From positions 1 through 8,531 of the forward strand of contig CALFSV010000252.1 of assembly GCA_937916485.1 (NCBI GenBank): a stretch of DNA of 8,531 bases. The letters are read 5' to 3'. How positions within the stretch are numbered: position 1 is the first letter of the stretch; each line of letters opens with the position of its first letter. The translations under genes and the position numbers were made by a program. Positions 8,101 through 8,531 of the stretch are shown piece after piece. This stretch comes from an uncultured Paracoccaceae bacterium. Its GTDB lineage: Bacteria > Pseudomonadota > Alphaproteobacteria > Rhodobacterales > Rhodobacteraceae. The notes below the pieces were generated by a model. The model did no database searches. It was given only the letters and a program-made list of their open reading frames with translations, and was not told the origin of the DNA.

Positions 8101-8531
8101 GCGGTCGTCTATGCGCGGCACCAGTTGCGCCGTGCTGCGGTTGAGGCCCGAGACCTGCCAGGGCATTGCCTCGGCCTCTTGCACCGCCTGTTCGACCTTG
8201 GGGCGGATCGTGCAGCTGCCGCAGCGCAGATCATCCCCGAACCACGACACCACCAGACTGACCGAGGCGCATTGCGGCAGCTCTTCGGTCAGCGCCTGAA
8301 GCGAGGTGGCAAAGTCGGTCTTGCCGCTGGGTGAGTTCAGGTTGACGGGGGTCTGCTCACCGTAGCTGCCGCTCAGGTAGACCGGGCTGGTGGCCAGCGC
8401 ATATTCGCCAGTGCCGGGGATCATTGCCACAGCGCGAATGAGGTGGGCCAGATCCTCGGCCTCTTCGGGCCGGCGCCGGGGCGCGGGGCGAAACACCTCG
8501 AACGAAAACTGCGGCACCCGGTTGCCATAGG
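5179..8531 (-). CDS. GTA host-specificity / tail megatron protein (gp15-like), N-terminus beyond the window
   Basis: This is the large tail-tip protein of a Rhodobacter-type gene transfer agent, a phage-like particle that carries host DNA between cells. The gene is cut by the right edge. The reading frame stays open through 8529 and reads YGNRVPQF across 8517, so the GTG at 8517 is an internal valine codon, not a start. Counting from that valine, 1112 residues are visible; the R. capsulatus homologue has about 1300, so roughly 190 are missing. A GTA TIM-barrel-like domain occupies about residues 85-500, with glycosidase-like glutamates in SSEMRSL (E276) and WFTEIGC (E457). A phage-tail-type domain follows at about 540-780, with YGFDAVERDGLLVFR near its start, then beta-rich C-terminal domains ending in DRYGPGPAKDLTLALAT. 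In the family this protein forms the tail tip and is thought to contact the recipient envelope. The TGA overlaps the next gene by 4 nt. Confidence 0.93.
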   Translation of the reverse strand, partial: YGNRVPQFSFEVFRPAPRRRPEEAEDLAHLIRAVAMIPGTGEYALATSPVYLSGSYGEQTPVNLNSPSGKTDFATSLQALTEELPQCASVSLVVSWFGDDLRCGSCTIRPKVEQAVQEAEAMPWQVSGLNRSTAQLVPRIDDRPVYGGTPSDRSVIEAIEAMHAAGQEVVYYPFILMDQLADNSLTDPWTGLVGQPPLPWRGRITGSLAPGLAGTPDRTAGAEAEVAAFFGTAQPGDFAPTAQGITYTGPDEWSLRRFILHQAHLCAAAGGVSAFCISSEMRSLTQIRGVGDSFPAVAALRALAADVRTILGPECKIGYAADWSEYHGYQPQGTADKYFHLDPLWADPQIDFIGIDNYMPLSDWRDGDDHLDAGFGSIYNLDYLTGNVAGGEGFDWYYHSPEALEAQIRTHITDGDGEPWVWRYKDLKGWWSNPHHDRIGGQRQATPTDWEPGSKPIWFTEIGCAAIDKGTNEPNKFLDPKSSESFLPRQSNGMRDDLIQMQYLRAIHRRFADPVANPASDLYVGRMVDMAQAHVRAWDGRPFPAFPARSDVWSDGGNYARGHWLNGRSTARSLASVVAEICARAGVQAIDTTELYGLVRGYRVDETGTARAALQVLMLAYGFDAVERDGLLVFRTRDGKADGVVEAGQLAFDPGAEAVIERLRAPAAEVAGTVRVGFVDAEADYDLRSAEAVFPDDALASVTANELPLALLGSEGRRIAERWLAEARVARDTARFALPPSAKGYGAGDVVRIGSDGTQALWRIDRLDSASFQAIEAVRVEPETYRPHETADDTPGLKSFVPPVPVEAVFLDLPLLTGDEDSVAPHVAMTGRPWPGSVALYSAPQDEGYTLNTLFPVAATVGTTLTPMFRAPAGVWDRGPALRVQLVRGGLTAATEAQVLAGLNMAAIGDGQSDLWEVFQFAGASLVGPDTWDLSLRLRGQAGSDGVMPADWPAGSRFVLLDGAATQIALSSSAREADQHYRFGPAQRPLDDATYRYTSRTFSGIGLRPYSVCHLTAQRAANGDLALHWIRRTRIDGDSWTPAEVALGEAVERYLVEVWQGGTLLRSAEVGSPQWIYPTGMQTSDAPGGDVTVKVAQLSDRYGPGPAKDLTLALAT

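Overview
The window is GC-rich DNA from an alphaproteobacterium, very probably of the order Rhodobacterales (Rhodobacter/Roseobacter relatives). Three things point there: a pyruvate dehydrogenase operon whose E1-beta subunit carries its own lipoyl domain, the end of a Rhodobacter-type gene transfer agent (GTA) structural cluster, and cysE lying directly behind that cluster. I could not compare with any database, so the genus is left open.

Left half, + strand: pdhA (142-1152), pdhB (1156-2538) and pdhC (2552-3886) encode E1-alpha, lipoyl-E1-beta and E2 of the pyruvate dehydrogenase complex, which converts pyruvate to acetyl-CoA. Gaps of 3 and 13 nt and strong Shine-Dalgarno sites indicate one operon. 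A near-perfect 26-bp palindrome (93-118) in the AT-rich patch just before pdhA is a candidate operator. E3 (lipoamide dehydrogenase) is not in the window.

Middle, 3887-3994: the pdh operon converges on cysE. The short gap holds a terminator stem with a GAAA/TTTC loop, whose T-run serves the minus strand, flanked by two copies of a 26-bp palindrome in opposite orientations, one at the 3' end of each gene. A TAA inside the palindrome is the actual stop codon of cysE and a second in-frame stop for pdhC.

Right half, - strand, reading right to left: the large GTA tail protein gene (gp15-like, cut by the right edge, 5179-8531), a 101-residue protein overlapping it by ATGA (4877-5182), then cysE, serine O-acetyltransferase (3995-4798). 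The first two belong to the GTA module; cysE is a housekeeping cysteine-biosynthesis gene beyond its end. Its start is better placed at 4798 than at the upstream GTG at 4825.

No RNA gene, CRISPR array, insertion sequence or integrase was seen. Bases 1-92 contain no gene I can recognise. The most unusual items are non-coding: the pdhA palindrome and the paired palindromes at the convergent junction. The GTA tail protein is also of interest as part of a domesticated phage-like particle.
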